Assembly (NCBI GenBank): GCA_003963115.1
Contig: RXJQ01000036.1
Coordinates: forward strand, 21,523-85,522
Length of the DNA stretch: 64,000 bases
Source of the DNA: Burkholderiales bacterium
GTDB taxonomy: Bacteria > Pseudomonadota > Gammaproteobacteria > Burkholderiales > Burkholderiaceae_C
Direction: 5' to 3'
Shown: positions 24,975 through 34,348 of the stretch, piece after piece
Numbering within the stretch: position 1 is the first letter of the stretch
How the letters are laid out: each line of letters opens with the position of its first letter
Notes under the pieces: model-generated
What the model saw: only the letters and a program-made list of their open reading frames with translations
The model's database searches: none
Told to the model about the DNA's origin: nothing
Made by a program: the position numbers and the translations under genes

Positions 24975-25454
24975 ATGCCCCGCTGTCTCAAGTCGGTCAC
25001 GGCCGCCCTGGCCCTGATCGCCCCTGCCCTGGCATTTTCACAAAGCGCCGTGCTTGGCGCATCGGCCAGCGCCTCCTCCAGCACCACCTCCACCCCCGAC
25101 TCGAAAGCCACCCTGTCGAACTCGACCGGGCCTGCCGGCCGCGCCATCCCCATTCCGGTCCAGACGCTGCGTGGCGAAATCACCTTTGGCCTGCCGCCCG
25201 AGGTCAAGCTCAATGGCAGCGCGGCCCGCCTCGCCCCCGGCGCGCGCATCCGCAACGAGCACAACCTGCTGACGCTCTCGGGCAACCTCATCGGCCAGAC
25301 CTACAAGGTCAACTACACGATCGACACCTATGGCCTGCTGATGAACGTCTGGCTGCTGACGGCCGACGAAGCCAATCAGCTGTGGCCCACCACGGCCAAG
25401 GAAGCTGCCACGTGGACCTATGACCCCGTCAGCCACATCTGGGTCAAGCCCTGA
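24975..25454 (+). CDS. Hypothetical secreted protein upstream of miaB
   Basis: The 159-residue precursor has a signal peptide (MPRCLKSVTAALALIAPALAFSQ). A Ser/Thr/Ala-rich linker precedes a compact C-terminal domain of about 90 residues (RGEITFGLPPEVKLNGSAARLAPGARI and following, in pieces, then QTYKVNYTIDTYGLLMNVWLLT). Equivalent proteins are found upstream of miaB in many Burkholderiales as hypotheticals. It is 45 bp upstream of miaB and co-directional, so probably co-transcribed. The function is unknown. Confidence 0.8.
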   Translation: MPRCLKSVTAALALIAPALAFSQSAVLGASASASSSTTSTPDSKATLSNSTGPAGRAIPIPVQTLRGEITFGLPPEVKLNGSAARLAPGARIRNEHNLLTLSGNLIGQTYKVNYTIDTYGLLMNVWLLTADEANQLWPTTAKEAATWTYDPVSHIWVKP

Positions 25455-25499
25455 TCCGCGCCATCCCGCCGCGCCATCCGTTTTGAGAAGAAGACCGCC

Positions 25500-26903
25500 A
25501 TGAGCTCCCTGCCCACATCCCGCGCCGATGCGCCCACACCCGACAGCGCATCCAGCAGCGGCAAGAAGGTCTACATCAAGACCTACGGCTGCCAGATGAA
25601 CGAATACGACTCGGACAAGATGTCCGACGTCATGAACGCCGCCAAAGGCTACACGCCCACCGACAACCCTGAAGAGGCCGACCTCATCCTCTTCAACACC
25701 TGCTCGATCCGCGAGAAGGCGCAGGAGAAGGTCTTTTCCGACCTGGGCCGCGTCAAGCACCTCAAAGAGAAAGGCGTGATGATCGGCGTGGGCGGCTGCG
25801 TGGCCAGCCAGGAAGGTGCCTCCATCATCGAGCGCGCACCGTATGTGGACGTGGTCTTCGGCCCGCAGACCCTGCACCGCCTGCCCGCCATGCTGGAAAA
25901 GCGCCAGCAGACCAAGCGGCCCCAAGTCGACATCAGCTTCCCCGAGATCGAGAAGTTCGACCACCTGCCGCCGCCGCGCAAGGAAGGTGCCTCGGCCTTT
26001 GTCTCCATCATGGAAGGCTGCTCGAAGTACTGCAGCTACTGCGTGGTGCCCTATACACGCGGTGAAGAGGTCTCGCGCCCCTTTGAAGACGTGCTGACCG
26101 AGGTGGCCGATCTGGTCGACCAGGGCGTCAAGGAGATCACCCTGCTGGGCCAGAACGTGAACGGCTATCGCGGCAAGATGGGCGACACCAGCGAGATCGC
26201 CGACTTCGCCACCCTGGTCGAGTACATCGCCGAGATGCCCGGCCTGGCGCGCATCCGCTTCACGACCAGCCACCCCAACGAGTTCAGCCAGCGCCTGATC
26301 GACGTCTACGGCAAGACCAGCAAGCTCGTGAACCACGTGCACCTGCCCGTGCAGCACGGCTCGGACCGCATCCTCATGGCCATGAAGCGCGGCTACACGG
26401 CGCTCGAATACAAGAGCACCATCCGCAAACTGCGCGCCGTGCGCCCTGACATCCGCCTGTCCACCGACTTCATCGTCGGCTTCCCTGGCGAGACCGATGA
26501 AGACTTCGACAAGCTCATGAAGCTGGCCACCGACATCGAGTTCGACGCCTCTTTCAGCTTCATCTTCAGCGCCCGCCCCGGCACACCCGCCGCCGCGCTG
26601 GAAGACACGACCCCGCACGAGGTCAAGCTCAAGCGTCTGCAGACGCTGCAGGCCTATCTGGAAGCCAATGTGCTGCGCTACAGCGAAGCGCTGGTCGGCC
26701 AGACGCAAACCATCCTGGTCGAAGGCCCCAGCCGCAAGGACCCGTCCGAGCTCATGGGCCGCACCGAGTGCAACCGCATCGTCAACTTCGCGGTCGGCGC
26801 AACGCAGACCCAGCGCGATCGCCTGGTCGGCCAACTGATCGATGTGCGCATCACCAGGGCCTACCCGCACTCGCTACGGGCTGAACTGATCCTGAAGGAC
26901 TGA
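25500..26903 (+). CDS. miaB: tRNA-2-methylthio-N6-isopentenyladenosine synthase
   Basis: MiaB is a radical-SAM methylthiotransferase that adds the 2-methylthio group to isopentenyladenosine-37 of tRNAs. The 467 residues show the N-terminal UPF0004 domain with its three cluster cysteines ([28 protein letters not shown]), the radical-SAM CxxxCxxC ([13 protein letters not shown]) and a C-terminal TRAM domain. Length and motifs are complete, so the enzyme should be active. The 30-residue N-terminal stretch before [10 protein letters not shown] is Ser/Ala-rich, and the true start may lie slightly downstream. Confidence 0.97.
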   Translation: MSSLPTSRADAPTPDSASSSGKKVYIKTYGCQMNEYDSDKMSDVMNAAKGYTPTDNPEEADLILFNTCSIREKAQEKVFSDLGRVKHLKEKGVMIGVGGCVASQEGASIIERAPYVDVVFGPQTLHRLPAMLEKRQQTKRPQVDISFPEIEKFDHLPPPRKEGASAFVSIMEGCSKYCSYCVVPYTRGEEVSRPFEDVLTEVADLVDQGVKEITLLGQNVNGYRGKMGDTSEIADFATLVEYIAEMPGLARIRFTTSHPNEFSQRLIDVYGKTSKLVNHVHLPVQHGSDRILMAMKRGYTALEYKSTIRKLRAVRPDIRLSTDFIVGFPGETDEDFDKLMKLATDIEFDASFSFIFSARPGTPAAALEDTTPHEVKLKRLQTLQAYLEANVLRYSEALVGQTQTILVEGPSRKDPSELMGRTECNRIVNFAVGATQTQRDRLVGQLIDVRITRAYPHSLRAELILKD

Positions 26904-27040
26904 AACTGAAGGGTGTTTCAAACAGACATCGCGTGAAGATGTTGGCAGATCCGCCTTAAATGATGGGGGTGCGGTCTTTCACTTTTTGACTTTCTGGTCG
27001 ACATTCGTTTCAGAAGTCATCAAAGAAGTGGACAGACTGT

Positions 27041-28159
27041 ATGAAGTTGTTGCGTCTGTGTGCCCATCAAATCCGACTCAACGAGCCGCTGCCCTGGAAC
27101 GTGCGCAACGAACCAGGGCATCTGCTTTTGGGCAAGGGCTTTTTGCTGACCGACCAGGCCCAGATCGACACGCTGATGGACCGTGGCGTGTACGTGGACC
27201 AGGACGAGTACGAGGCCCACGAGAAGGCCGTCAAGGAGGCCCAGAAGAAGAAGGACCCCTTCTCGCGATGGGCGCAGATCCTCAAGCGCACCGGGCAAGT
27301 CCTGCGCAACCACCAGGACAACCCATGCTTCGCGCAGGATATGGCCGAGTTGTCCGACCAGGTGCAAAGCGCCATGCACGAGGACGTGAACGCCGGCACC
27401 TTCGAGATGGTCTATGGCGATCCGACGGGCTACTCCGTCACCCACGCCTTGCAGACTGCGTTCGTGGCCACGCTGGCCGCAGAGCGTCTGGGCTGGAGCG
27501 AGAACGAACGCATCACGCTGATCCGCTCGGCCTTGACCATGAACATCGCGATGATGGACATGCAAAACGCGCTGACCACCCAGACCACGCCACTGACGTC
27601 GCAGCAGCGCGCCGACATTGCCGCGCACCCCACCAAGGGCCGCGCCATCCTCGAAGCCGCCAGCGTGAACTGCTCTGACTGGCTCAGAACCGTGGAGCAG
27701 CACCACGTGACCATCGACGGCCGCGGCTTGCCGCAAGAACAAAGCGCCGTCAGCCCGCTGGCCTGCATGGTCCACTACGCCGACGTCTACCTGGCCAAGC
27801 TGAGCCCACGCGCCAACCGCCCCGCCTTCGCCGTCAACGTCGCCGCGCGCGAGCTGTATCTGAAATCAGGCGGCGCCCAGAACCCCTATGCCGCCGCCAT
27901 CATCAAGGAGATGGGTATCTTCCCACCCGGGTCCTTTGTGAAGCTGGCCAATGGCGATACCGCCGTGGTCCTGCGCCCAGGCGCCACCGCCGACACACCG
28001 CAGGTGCACAGCCTCATCAGCGCCGATGGTTGGGTCTTCCCGGACACCCGGCCGCGCGACACAGCCAAGCCCGAGTTCAAGGTCGTGGCGGCCGTGCCCC
28101 GTGGCAACGTGCTGATGCGGCTGGACCGCCAGAAGCTCTTTGGTTACGCCACCGCCTGA
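27041..28159 (+). CDS. HD-GYP-like protein with degenerate metal site
   Basis: The 372-residue protein has an N-terminal DUF3391-type domain ([32 protein letters not shown]) and an HD-GYP-type domain at about 130-290. HPTKGRAIL and [12 protein letters not shown] match parts of the HD-GYP consensus, but the HD dyad (normally HDIGK) reads MNIAMMD and GYP reads GLP. Loss of HD argues against cyclic-di-GMP hydrolysis; it may bind the nucleotide or act as a scaffold. The C-terminal region ([18 protein letters not shown]) is the usual extension. It overlaps the convergent bioF gene by 16 bp. Confidence 0.8.
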   Translation: MKLLRLCAHQIRLNEPLPWNVRNEPGHLLLGKGFLLTDQAQIDTLMDRGVYVDQDEYEAHEKAVKEAQKKKDPFSRWAQILKRTGQVLRNHQDNPCFAQDMAELSDQVQSAMHEDVNAGTFEMVYGDPTGYSVTHALQTAFVATLAAERLGWSENERITLIRSALTMNIAMMDMQNALTTQTTPLTSQQRADIAAHPTKGRAILEAASVNCSDWLRTVEQHHVTIDGRGLPQEQSAVSPLACMVHYADVYLAKLSPRANRPAFAVNVAARELYLKSGGAQNPYAAAIIKEMGIFPPGSFVKLANGDTAVVLRPGATADTPQVHSLISADGWVFPDTRPRDTAKPEFKVVAAVPRGNVLMRLDRQKLFGYATA

Positions 28160-29397
28160 GACGCGGACTTCGCCGCCAAGGCCAGGGCCGCGCACAGGCG
28201 GTCCACATGCTCCACCGTGTGCGCCGCCGACAAGGAGATGCGCAAACGCGCCGTGCCCTCGGGCACCGTGGGCGGCCTGATCGCAGGCACCCACAGGCCT
28301 TGCTCGTCCAGTTGCGCCATCACCGCCAAGGCATCGGCATTGCTGCCGATCACCAGGGGCTGGATGGCCGTGTCGGATGACATCAAGGTCCAGGGCAAGC
28401 GAGCCGCATCCACGCCCTCGCGCAAACGCCCTTGCAGCGCGCGCAAGTGATCGCGTCGCTCGGGCTCATCCAGCATGACCCGCATGGCCGCGCGCAAGGA
28501 CTCGGCCACGATGGCCGGTGCCGCCGTGGCGAACATATAGGTGCGGGCCTTCTGCATCACCCACTCGACCAGACTGGGCTCACCGGCGATGAAGGCACCG
28601 GCCACACCCGCCGCCTTGCCAAGCGTCGCCATGTAGATGAGGCGATCGAGCCGCCCCCGCCACTGCGGCGCCACACCATGGAGGCCCGCGATGCCGTGAT
28701 AGGACAAGGTGCCCTCGCCCCGCTCGCCCAGCACACCGAAGCCATGGGCATCGTCGATCATCAGCCAAGCGTCGTGGCGCTCACACATCTCCAGCAATGC
28801 GGGCACATTCGCCACATTGCCGTCCATGCTGAACACCGCATCGGTCACCACCAGCTTGCGGCGCGCTGTGCTGGCTTGCAAGGCCGCTTCGAGCGCGGCC
28901 AGATCGGCATGCGGCAGGATGTGCGACTCGGCCCGCGACAGGCGGATGCCATCGATGAGACAGGCATGATTGAGCGCATCGGAAAACACCGCATCGCCCC
29001 GGCCCACCAGCGCGGGAATGGTGCCCACATTGGCCGCATAGCCCGCATAGAAATACAAAGCACGCGGCAAGCCCACACGGGCGGCCAGCTGCTGCTCCAA
29101 AGCCTCGTGCGCAGGGCTGTGGCCACACACCAGCGGCGAGGCCGTGGCCCCCACGCCGTAACGCGCCGCAGCCTCCTGTGCAGCAGCGATCAAAGCCGGA
29201 TGTTGCGAAAGGCCCAGGTAGTCATTGCTGCCAAAGGACAGGCGCGCCTGGCCATCGATCACATAAGTGGTGCCACGCAAGGACTCGTCCTGCGCACCCA
29301 GATCAGCGGGGGCCATCAAGGGCGCAACCTGACGACGCTTGCGCGTCAGATGCACCGCGTTCAAGCGGGCCAGTTCCTTGTCGAACAATCCAGTCAT
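28144..29397 (-). CDS. bioF: 8-amino-7-oxononanoate synthase
   Basis: BioF is the PLP enzyme that condenses pimeloyl-ACP (or -CoA) with L-alanine in biotin synthesis. The 417 residues show the family pattern: [12 protein letters not shown] near the N-terminus, [16 protein letters not shown], the cofactor aspartate in [17 protein letters not shown], and the PLP lysine in [15 protein letters not shown]. It is the last gene of a minus-strand operon with a DMT exporter and an aminotransferase (9 bp gap), while bioA and bioD lie 19 kb away. Its 3' end overlaps the convergent HD-GYP gene. Confidence 0.92.
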   Translation of the reverse strand: MTGLFDKELARLNAVHLTRKRRQVAPLMAPADLGAQDESLRGTTYVIDGQARLSFGSNDYLGLSQHPALIAAAQEAAARYGVGATASPLVCGHSPAHEALEQQLAARVGLPRALYFYAGYAANVGTIPALVGRGDAVFSDALNHACLIDGIRLSRAESHILPHADLAALEAALQASTARRKLVVTDAVFSMDGNVANVPALLEMCERHDAWLMIDDAHGFGVLGERGEGTLSYHGIAGLHGVAPQWRGRLDRLIYMATLGKAAGVAGAFIAGEPSLVEWVMQKARTYMFATAAPAIVAESLRAAMRVMLDEPERRDHLRALQGRLREGVDAARLPWTLMSSDTAIQPLVIGSNADALAVMAQLDEQGLWVPAIRPPTVPEGTARLRISLSAAHTVEHVDRLCAALALAAKSASQAVA

Positions 29398-29406
29398 GCT
29401 GCAAGG

Positions 29407-30645
29407 TTAACAGGCATGGGCCACCGCGTGCCGGATGTGGTCTGCCAGGCGGCGCACAGCCTCCTCAATCTGCGCCACGCTCAGCGTCACGAAGGACAGC
29501 CGCATCTGGCGCCGCGGCAAAGCCTGCTCATCCACATTTGCACCCGTGGCCGTCCCGACATAGAAGGCCGATCCGGGCACATAGGCCACGCAACCTTCAA
29601 CCGCCGCATGCAGGCTCGCTGCTGCATCGAAGCCCTGCGGCCCCTCCATCCAAAAGAACATGCCCCCTTGCGGAACCTGCCATGCACACCCTGGCGGCAT
29701 GTGCCGCGTCAAGGCCGCGGCCATGGCATCTCGCTGCGCCTTGTAGCGAAGCCGAACCTGCGCCACATGCGCGTCCAGGTCGAAGCCATTGGCCAGCAAT
29801 TGCAGCACCAATCGCTGGTTGAAACCCGGCGTGTGCAGATCAGTAGCCTGCTTGGCCTGCAGCAGCCGCGCACGCAATGCCAAGGCACCTGGCGCATCAT
29901 CGGGCGGCGTCACGATGCAGCCGATGCGCAAGCCCGGCGCCAGCACCTTGGACAAGGAGCCCAGGTACACCGTGTGATGCGGCGCCTGCGCGGCAATGGG
30001 CAAAGGCGGGGCTTCGTCGTACCACAGCTCGCCGTAGGGGTTGTCTTCCACCAAGGTCACGCCGCTGCTGTTCAAAGCCTCGGCAATCGCCCTGCGACGC
30101 CCTGCAGACAGGCACAGACCTGATGGGTTCTGATAGCTCGGCACCAGATAAGCTGCACTGGCCGACGCGGCCTCGGCATCCAGCAGCGCAGCCGGATCAG
30201 GTCCCTGCGCATCATGAGCCCATGGCTTGAACACGGGCTCGTACACCGCGAAGGCCTGCAAGGCACCAAGGTAGGTGGGCTGCTCCACCCACACGGGCCG
30301 TCCTGGGTCCAGCAAGACCTTGCCCAGCAGGTCCAGACCCTGCTGCGAGCCGGTCGTCACCAGCACCTGCTCGGGGCGCACCGGCCACTCAGGCCGGCTC
30401 AGGCGTTCGGCAAACCAGGCGCGCAAAGGCATCAAGCCCTCGCTGTTGGCGTACTGCATGGCCTGCGCCCCTTGTGTTCTCCACACCTGCTCGCTGGCCT
30501 GGGCCAGTGCCTCCAGCGGAAAGCTATCAGGCGATGGCAAGCCACCCGCCAGGGACAGCACACCGGGGCGCTCGGTGAGCTTGAGGATCTCGCGGATGGC
30601 GGATGAATTCATCTGCCGCGTGCGGGCGGCCAGGGTCAGGCTCAT
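29407..30645 (-). CDS. PLP-dependent aminotransferase, class I/II (2-aminoadipate type)
   Basis: The 412-residue fold-type I aminotransferase resembles the LysN/2-aminoadipate and MocR-linked aminotransferases. Key positions are LSLAGGLPSPDSFP at the N-terminus, TTGSQQGLDL, YLVPSYQNPSG, EDNPYGELWYDE, the PLP lysine in YLGSLSKVLAPGLRIG, and a C-terminal Arg in RLSFVTLS. Its ATG overlaps the stop of the DMT-transporter gene (ATGA), and bioF follows at 9 bp. The substrate cannot be assigned. With the exporter and the divergent MocR regulator, an amino-acid or amine-catabolic role is likely. Confidence 0.88.
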   Translation of the reverse strand: MSLTLAARTRQMNSSAIREILKLTERPGVLSLAGGLPSPDSFPLEALAQASEQVWRTQGAQAMQYANSEGLMPLRAWFAERLSRPEWPVRPEQVLVTTGSQQGLDLLGKVLLDPGRPVWVEQPTYLGALQAFAVYEPVFKPWAHDAQGPDPAALLDAEAASASAAYLVPSYQNPSGLCLSAGRRRAIAEALNSSGVTLVEDNPYGELWYDEAPPLPIAAQAPHHTVYLGSLSKVLAPGLRIGCIVTPPDDAPGALALRARLLQAKQATDLHTPGFNQRLVLQLLANGFDLDAHVAQVRLRYKAQRDAMAAALTRHMPPGCAWQVPQGGMFFWMEGPQGFDAAASLHAAVEGCVAYVPGSAFYVGTATGANVDEQALPRRQMRLSFVTLSVAQIEEAVRRLADHIRHAVAHAC

Positions 30646-31676
30646 GTGGAACTCGCTTCAGCAATGGCAGGCTGAACCTGCAAGCAAGAGGAGGCGGAAG
30701 ACGACGACCGCGATGCGGCATCGGGCTGGCCAGGACGCGCCATGCGCTGCCCCAGCAGCACGACGCCCAGCACCGCCACCGCAAACAGCCAGGCCTGCCA
30801 GGACACGGCCTCGCCCAACACGCTGGCCGATACCAACATGGCCAGCAAAGGCTGCAGCAGTTGCAACTGGCTCACACGCATGGCGTCGCGGGCCAAGGCC
30901 GCATACCAGAGGAAAAAGCCCAACCAGGTCGAGCACACGGCCACATAAGCCAGGCCGAACCAGGCAGACGGCAGGATCTGCGAACGGGCCTGAGCCAGGC
31001 TGTGGAGATGATCTGGCCACCAATGCACGGACAGGAGCAAGGTCACCGGCCAGGCCAACACCAGCGACCACGACATGACCTGCGACGACGGCATCTCACG
31101 CGCCAGGCGTGCCCCGGCCACATAGGCCACCGAAGCACCCAACATGCCCAGCAACAAGCTGGCATCGGCCACCAGGGAAGACGCCCCCGACGCGGCACCC
31201 GATGAAGCCGTCAAGGCGAACACCACCATCAGGCCGGCCCCTACCGCACTGGCCAGCCAGAACCCGGCACGTGGCCTGTGCCCCAGCCAACGCGCCGCCA
31301 GCATCGCCGTGCACAAAGGCAGCAAGCCCGTGATCACCGCCGCATGCGATGCCGGCACGATGCGCACGGCCCAGCCCATGCCCAGCGGGAAGCCCATCAC
31401 CCCGCCGACCACGATGGCCAGCAGCCAAGGCCGATGCGCCCGTGCAGGCCAGCGCGCCCGCACCCACAACAAGTGCGCGCAAGCCAGCATGCCGGCCAGG
31501 GCCGCCCTCGCACTGGCCACGAACAAGGGCGGCCATTGGGGCTCGCTCACCGAGCCATTGGCCAGACGCGTCATGGGCAGGGTCAGCGCAAACACCATCA
31601 CGGCCAGGGCACCCAATGCCCGGGGCCACCAGGGGTGTCGCTGCCAATGTGAAGGGACTTGCCATGCGGTATTCAT
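30642..31676 (-). CDS. DMT-superfamily (EamA) transporter
   Basis: The 344-residue inner-membrane protein has about ten helices in two EamA repeats (for example ALAVMVFALTLPMTRLA and AYVAVCSTWLGFFLWYAALARD). The start used is ATG at 31676; codons upstream to 31739 overlap the operator and look non-coding. EamA proteins usually export amino acids, nucleosides or small amines. It is first in the operon with the aminotransferase and bioF, and the divergent MocR regulator and its apparent operator lie directly upstream, so it is the likely regulated target. Confidence 0.9.
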   Translation of the reverse strand: MNTAWQVPSHWQRHPWWPRALGALAVMVFALTLPMTRLANGSVSEPQWPPLFVASARAALAGMLACAHLLWVRARWPARAHRPWLLAIVVGGVMGFPLGMGWAVRIVPASHAAVITGLLPLCTAMLAARWLGHRPRAGFWLASAVGAGLMVVFALTASSGAASGASSLVADASLLLGMLGASVAYVAGARLAREMPSSQVMSWSLVLAWPVTLLLSVHWWPDHLHSLAQARSQILPSAWFGLAYVAVCSTWLGFFLWYAALARDAMRVSQLQLLQPLLAMLVSASVLGEAVSWQAWLFAVAVLGVVLLGQRMARPGQPDAASRSSSSASSCLQVQPAIAEASST

Positions 31677-31697
31677 GTATGGCAATGTAGGGGCCAC

Positions 31698-31749
31698 AAC
31701 CAATACAGAACCAATACAGATGAACACATCAACCAACACACTGTATTGG
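31698..31749. promoter_or_regulatory. Probable MocR operator in the divergent promoter
   Basis: AACCAATACAG occurs twice in immediate tandem (31698-31708 and 31709-31719), and its core appears inverted as CTGTATTGG at 31741-31749. A weaker copy (CCAACACAG) follows near 31760. The region lies between the DMT-transporter start (31676) and the MocR start (31788). MocR-family regulators typically bind closely spaced direct repeats, so control of both divergent units is likely. Confidence 0.7.
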
Positions 31750-31787
31750 CCGCATCACCAACACAGCACCTCCCCTACACCCGCACC

Positions 31788-33251
31788 ATGGACCGGCCCG
31801 CCGAACACCATCGCAGCCCGCACGCGAGCCACTGCACCTTGAGCCGCGACAGCGACCAGACCCTGACCACGCAACTCGCCCAGCGCTTCGCCGACCGCAT
31901 CCGCCAGCACTGGCTGGCCCCGGGCAGCAAGCTGCCGTCGGTGCGCGAATGCGCGCGCAACCACCAGGTCAGCACCTACACGGTCGTGGCCGCCTACGAC
32001 CAGCTGTTGGCGCAAGGCCTGATCGAGGCACGCAGCCAGCGCGGCTACTTCGTGCGCCAGGCGCCGCGCGCCCTGCCCGAGCACAACCCCGCAGACAGCA
32101 AGCCTCACCCTTTCCAGCCCAGCACACCCATCGATGCCACCACCTTGATCCGCGGCATGTTCCATGAACCCGGTGCACGCCCCATGCCCGGCCTGGGTAC
32201 CCTGCCGCCAGCCTGGCTGGACGCCAACATGCTGGGCACCGCCCTGCGCCGCGTCACCCAGGGCGACAAGCTGGTGCCTCTCACCCTGCACTATGGCGAG
32301 CCCGCCGGCGATGCCCGCTTTCGCCGTGCCATGGCCATGCGCCTGGCCGAATGCGGCCTGAAGGCCGATGCCGACCAGCTCATCACCACGGTGGGCGCCA
32401 CGCATGCGCTGGACCTCGTCACCCGCACCCTGCTTCAGCCGGGCGATGCCGTGCTGGTGGACGAACCAGGCTGGCCAGTGGAGTACGCACGCTTGGCTCA
32501 ACTGGGTCTGCGCGTGCTGCCCGTGCCACGCGGCACGGATGGGCCCGACCTGGCCATCATGCACAAGTTGGCCCAAGCCCATCACCCCAAGCTGTATGTG
32601 ACGGTGTCGGTGCTGCACAACCCCACCAGCACCATGCTCTCACCGGGGCATGCCCACCAGGTGCTGCGCCTGGCCGAGACGCATGGCTTCCACATCCTGG
32701 AGGATGACGTCTACGGCTTTCTGGCGCCCATCCATGCCACGCGCCTGAGCGTGCTGGACAACCTCCAGCGCACCATCATGGTCGGCAGCTTCTCCAAGAT
32801 CCTCACGCCCAGCTGGCGAGTGGGCTATGTCGTGGCACCTCGCCAACTCGTGGAGCGCATCACCAACACCAAGCTGCTGACCTCGCTGACCTCGCCGCCC
32901 ATCCTGGAGCAGGCACTGGGCCTGTGCCTGGAACAAGGCCAGTTGCGGCGCTTTGGCGAACGCGTCACCCAACAGCTGGATGCGGCCCGGTCCCGCACGG
33001 TCCAACTGGCCCGGCAGGCTGGCTGCGAATTCGTGTTCGAACCCCAAGGCCTGTTTGGCTGGGTGGACACCGGCATGGACACCGAGCGCCTGACCATCCC
33101 CATGCTGGACGCCGGCTGGCTGATCGCGCCGGGCGCCCTCTTCCACGCACAGCGCCGGCCGTCCACGCTCATGCGCATCAATTTCGCCAGCTCGCAAGAC
33201 GCCAAGTTCTGGAAAGCCTTGCAGGCTCAGCGCAAGCGCACCACCCTCTGA
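31788..33251 (+). CDS. MocR-type GntR-family regulator with aminotransferase domain
   Basis: This 487-residue regulator has an N-terminal GntR winged helix (LAQRFADRIRQHWLAPGSKLPSVRECARNHQVSTYTVVAAYDQL, in pieces) joined to a full fold-type I aminotransferase domain. The PLP lysine is in GSFSKILTPSWRVGY, and PVEYARLAQLG and LYVTVSVLHNPTSTML are typical. ATG at 31788 is the start; the upstream frame covers the operator. It is divergent from the DMT-aminotransferase-bioF operon, which it probably controls through the tandem repeats at 31698-31749. Its 3' end overlaps the convergent SDR gene by 25 bp. Confidence 0.92.
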   Translation: MDRPAEHHRSPHASHCTLSRDSDQTLTTQLAQRFADRIRQHWLAPGSKLPSVRECARNHQVSTYTVVAAYDQLLAQGLIEARSQRGYFVRQAPRALPEHNPADSKPHPFQPSTPIDATTLIRGMFHEPGARPMPGLGTLPPAWLDANMLGTALRRVTQGDKLVPLTLHYGEPAGDARFRRAMAMRLAECGLKADADQLITTVGATHALDLVTRTLLQPGDAVLVDEPGWPVEYARLAQLGLRVLPVPRGTDGPDLAIMHKLAQAHHPKLYVTVSVLHNPTSTMLSPGHAHQVLRLAETHGFHILEDDVYGFLAPIHATRLSVLDNLQRTIMVGSFSKILTPSWRVGYVVAPRQLVERITNTKLLTSLTSPPILEQALGLCLEQGQLRRFGERVTQQLDAARSRTVQLARQAGCEFVFEPQGLFGWVDTGMDTERLTIPMLDAGWLIAPGALFHAQRRPSTLMRINFASSQDAKFWKALQAQRKRTTL

Positions 33252-34228
33252 TCGGTCTCGCCATTCAAGGCGGCATCGTCATAGCGAAAGCCCGTCGCCT
33301 GTTCAGACTGAGCCCAAAAGCGAGCCACCTGATCGGCGTCCCGTGCACGCTTTGGCGCATCGACCAGTTTGGGGTAGCCGCGTGACTCTTGAAACCCATC
33401 CGGCCCGATGTAGTCACCACTCTTGACGCCCGGCTCCGTGGCGGCATACAGCGCCGGCAAAGCGCCCATGGACGCGGGCTGCGCCAGCAAGGCGTTCGAC
33501 AAGCGCATCGATGCGCGGCTCAAGCCCGCCAACCAAGGTGAAGCACTCAAGTTGGCCGCACCGAACTGCAGATTGGTGGCCGCATAACCCGGATGTGCCG
33601 CGACACTGGCGATGTGCGAGCCAGCGCGCGCCAGACGGGACGACAGGGCCCGAGCAAAGACGATGTTGGCCAGCTTGGTGTCGCAGTAAGCCCTGTGCCT
33701 CGAATAGCCTGGCTGCCCCTTGAAGCCCCCTTGCGGCAAGCGCCCGTAGTGGTTGAAGCCACTGCTCATTGTCACGATGCGCGCCGCCGGCGCTTGTGCC
33801 AGCTGGGGCAGCAGCAAGCCCGTCAGCAGAAAGTGCCCCAGATGGTTGCAGGCCATCTGGATCTCGAAGCCATCGGCCGACAGGGCATAAGGCAGGAACA
33901 TCACACCGGCGTTGTTGACCAGCAAATCGACGCGCGGATGCGCTGCCGCCAGCGCCGCCGCGCACGCCCTCACCTTGTCCAGGCTGGCCAGATCCAGCGC
34001 CTGGAAGCTCAACCGGGCATCGGGTACCTCGGCGCGGATCGCGTCCATCGCCTGCATGGCCCGCGCCTTGTCCCGGCAGGCCATCACCACGTGGGCGCCT
34101 TGCCGAGCCAGTTGCAGGCTGATGTGCCAGCCCAGGCCGCTGTTGGCCCCGGTGACCACCGCCAGCTTGCCGGCCTGATTGGGAATGCGGGTGTGATCCC
34201 AGCGAGCTTGGGGCATGGTTGGCTCCAT
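33227..34228 (-). CDS. Short-chain dehydrogenase/reductase (retinol-dehydrogenase-like)
   Basis: The 333-residue NAD(P)-binding oxidoreductase shows TGANSGLG (cofactor loop), LVNNAGVM, the catalytic Ser in MSSGFNHYG and the YxxxK active site in YCDTKLAN. The long C-terminal part and overall pattern match the WW-domain oxidoreductase/retinol dehydrogenase-like SDR subgroup. It reduces or oxidises a lipophilic alcohol, aldehyde or ketone; the substrate is unknown. It is divergent from the AraC regulator at 34349, which probably controls it, as the other AraC protein sits beside the desaturase. Confidence 0.9.
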   Translation of the reverse strand: MEPTMPQARWDHTRIPNQAGKLAVVTGANSGLGWHISLQLARQGAHVVMACRDKARAMQAMDAIRAEVPDARLSFQALDLASLDKVRACAAALAAAHPRVDLLVNNAGVMFLPYALSADGFEIQMACNHLGHFLLTGLLLPQLAQAPAARIVTMSSGFNHYGRLPQGGFKGQPGYSRHRAYCDTKLANIVFARALSSRLARAGSHIASVAAHPGYAATNLQFGAANLSASPWLAGLSRASMRLSNALLAQPASMGALPALYAATEPGVKSGDYIGPDGFQESRGYPKLVDAPKRARDADQVARFWAQSEQATGFRYDDAALNGETDQRVVRLR

Positions 34229-34348
34229 TCATCCGTGATTGATTGAACACGGTCGCCATGATGCTGTGGCACCCGCTCAAGGTGTGAGCGGTGGGCGTGC
34301 CAAAATGCTTGTCACTTTGGGCCATTTTCTGAAACCTGCCGATCCACC

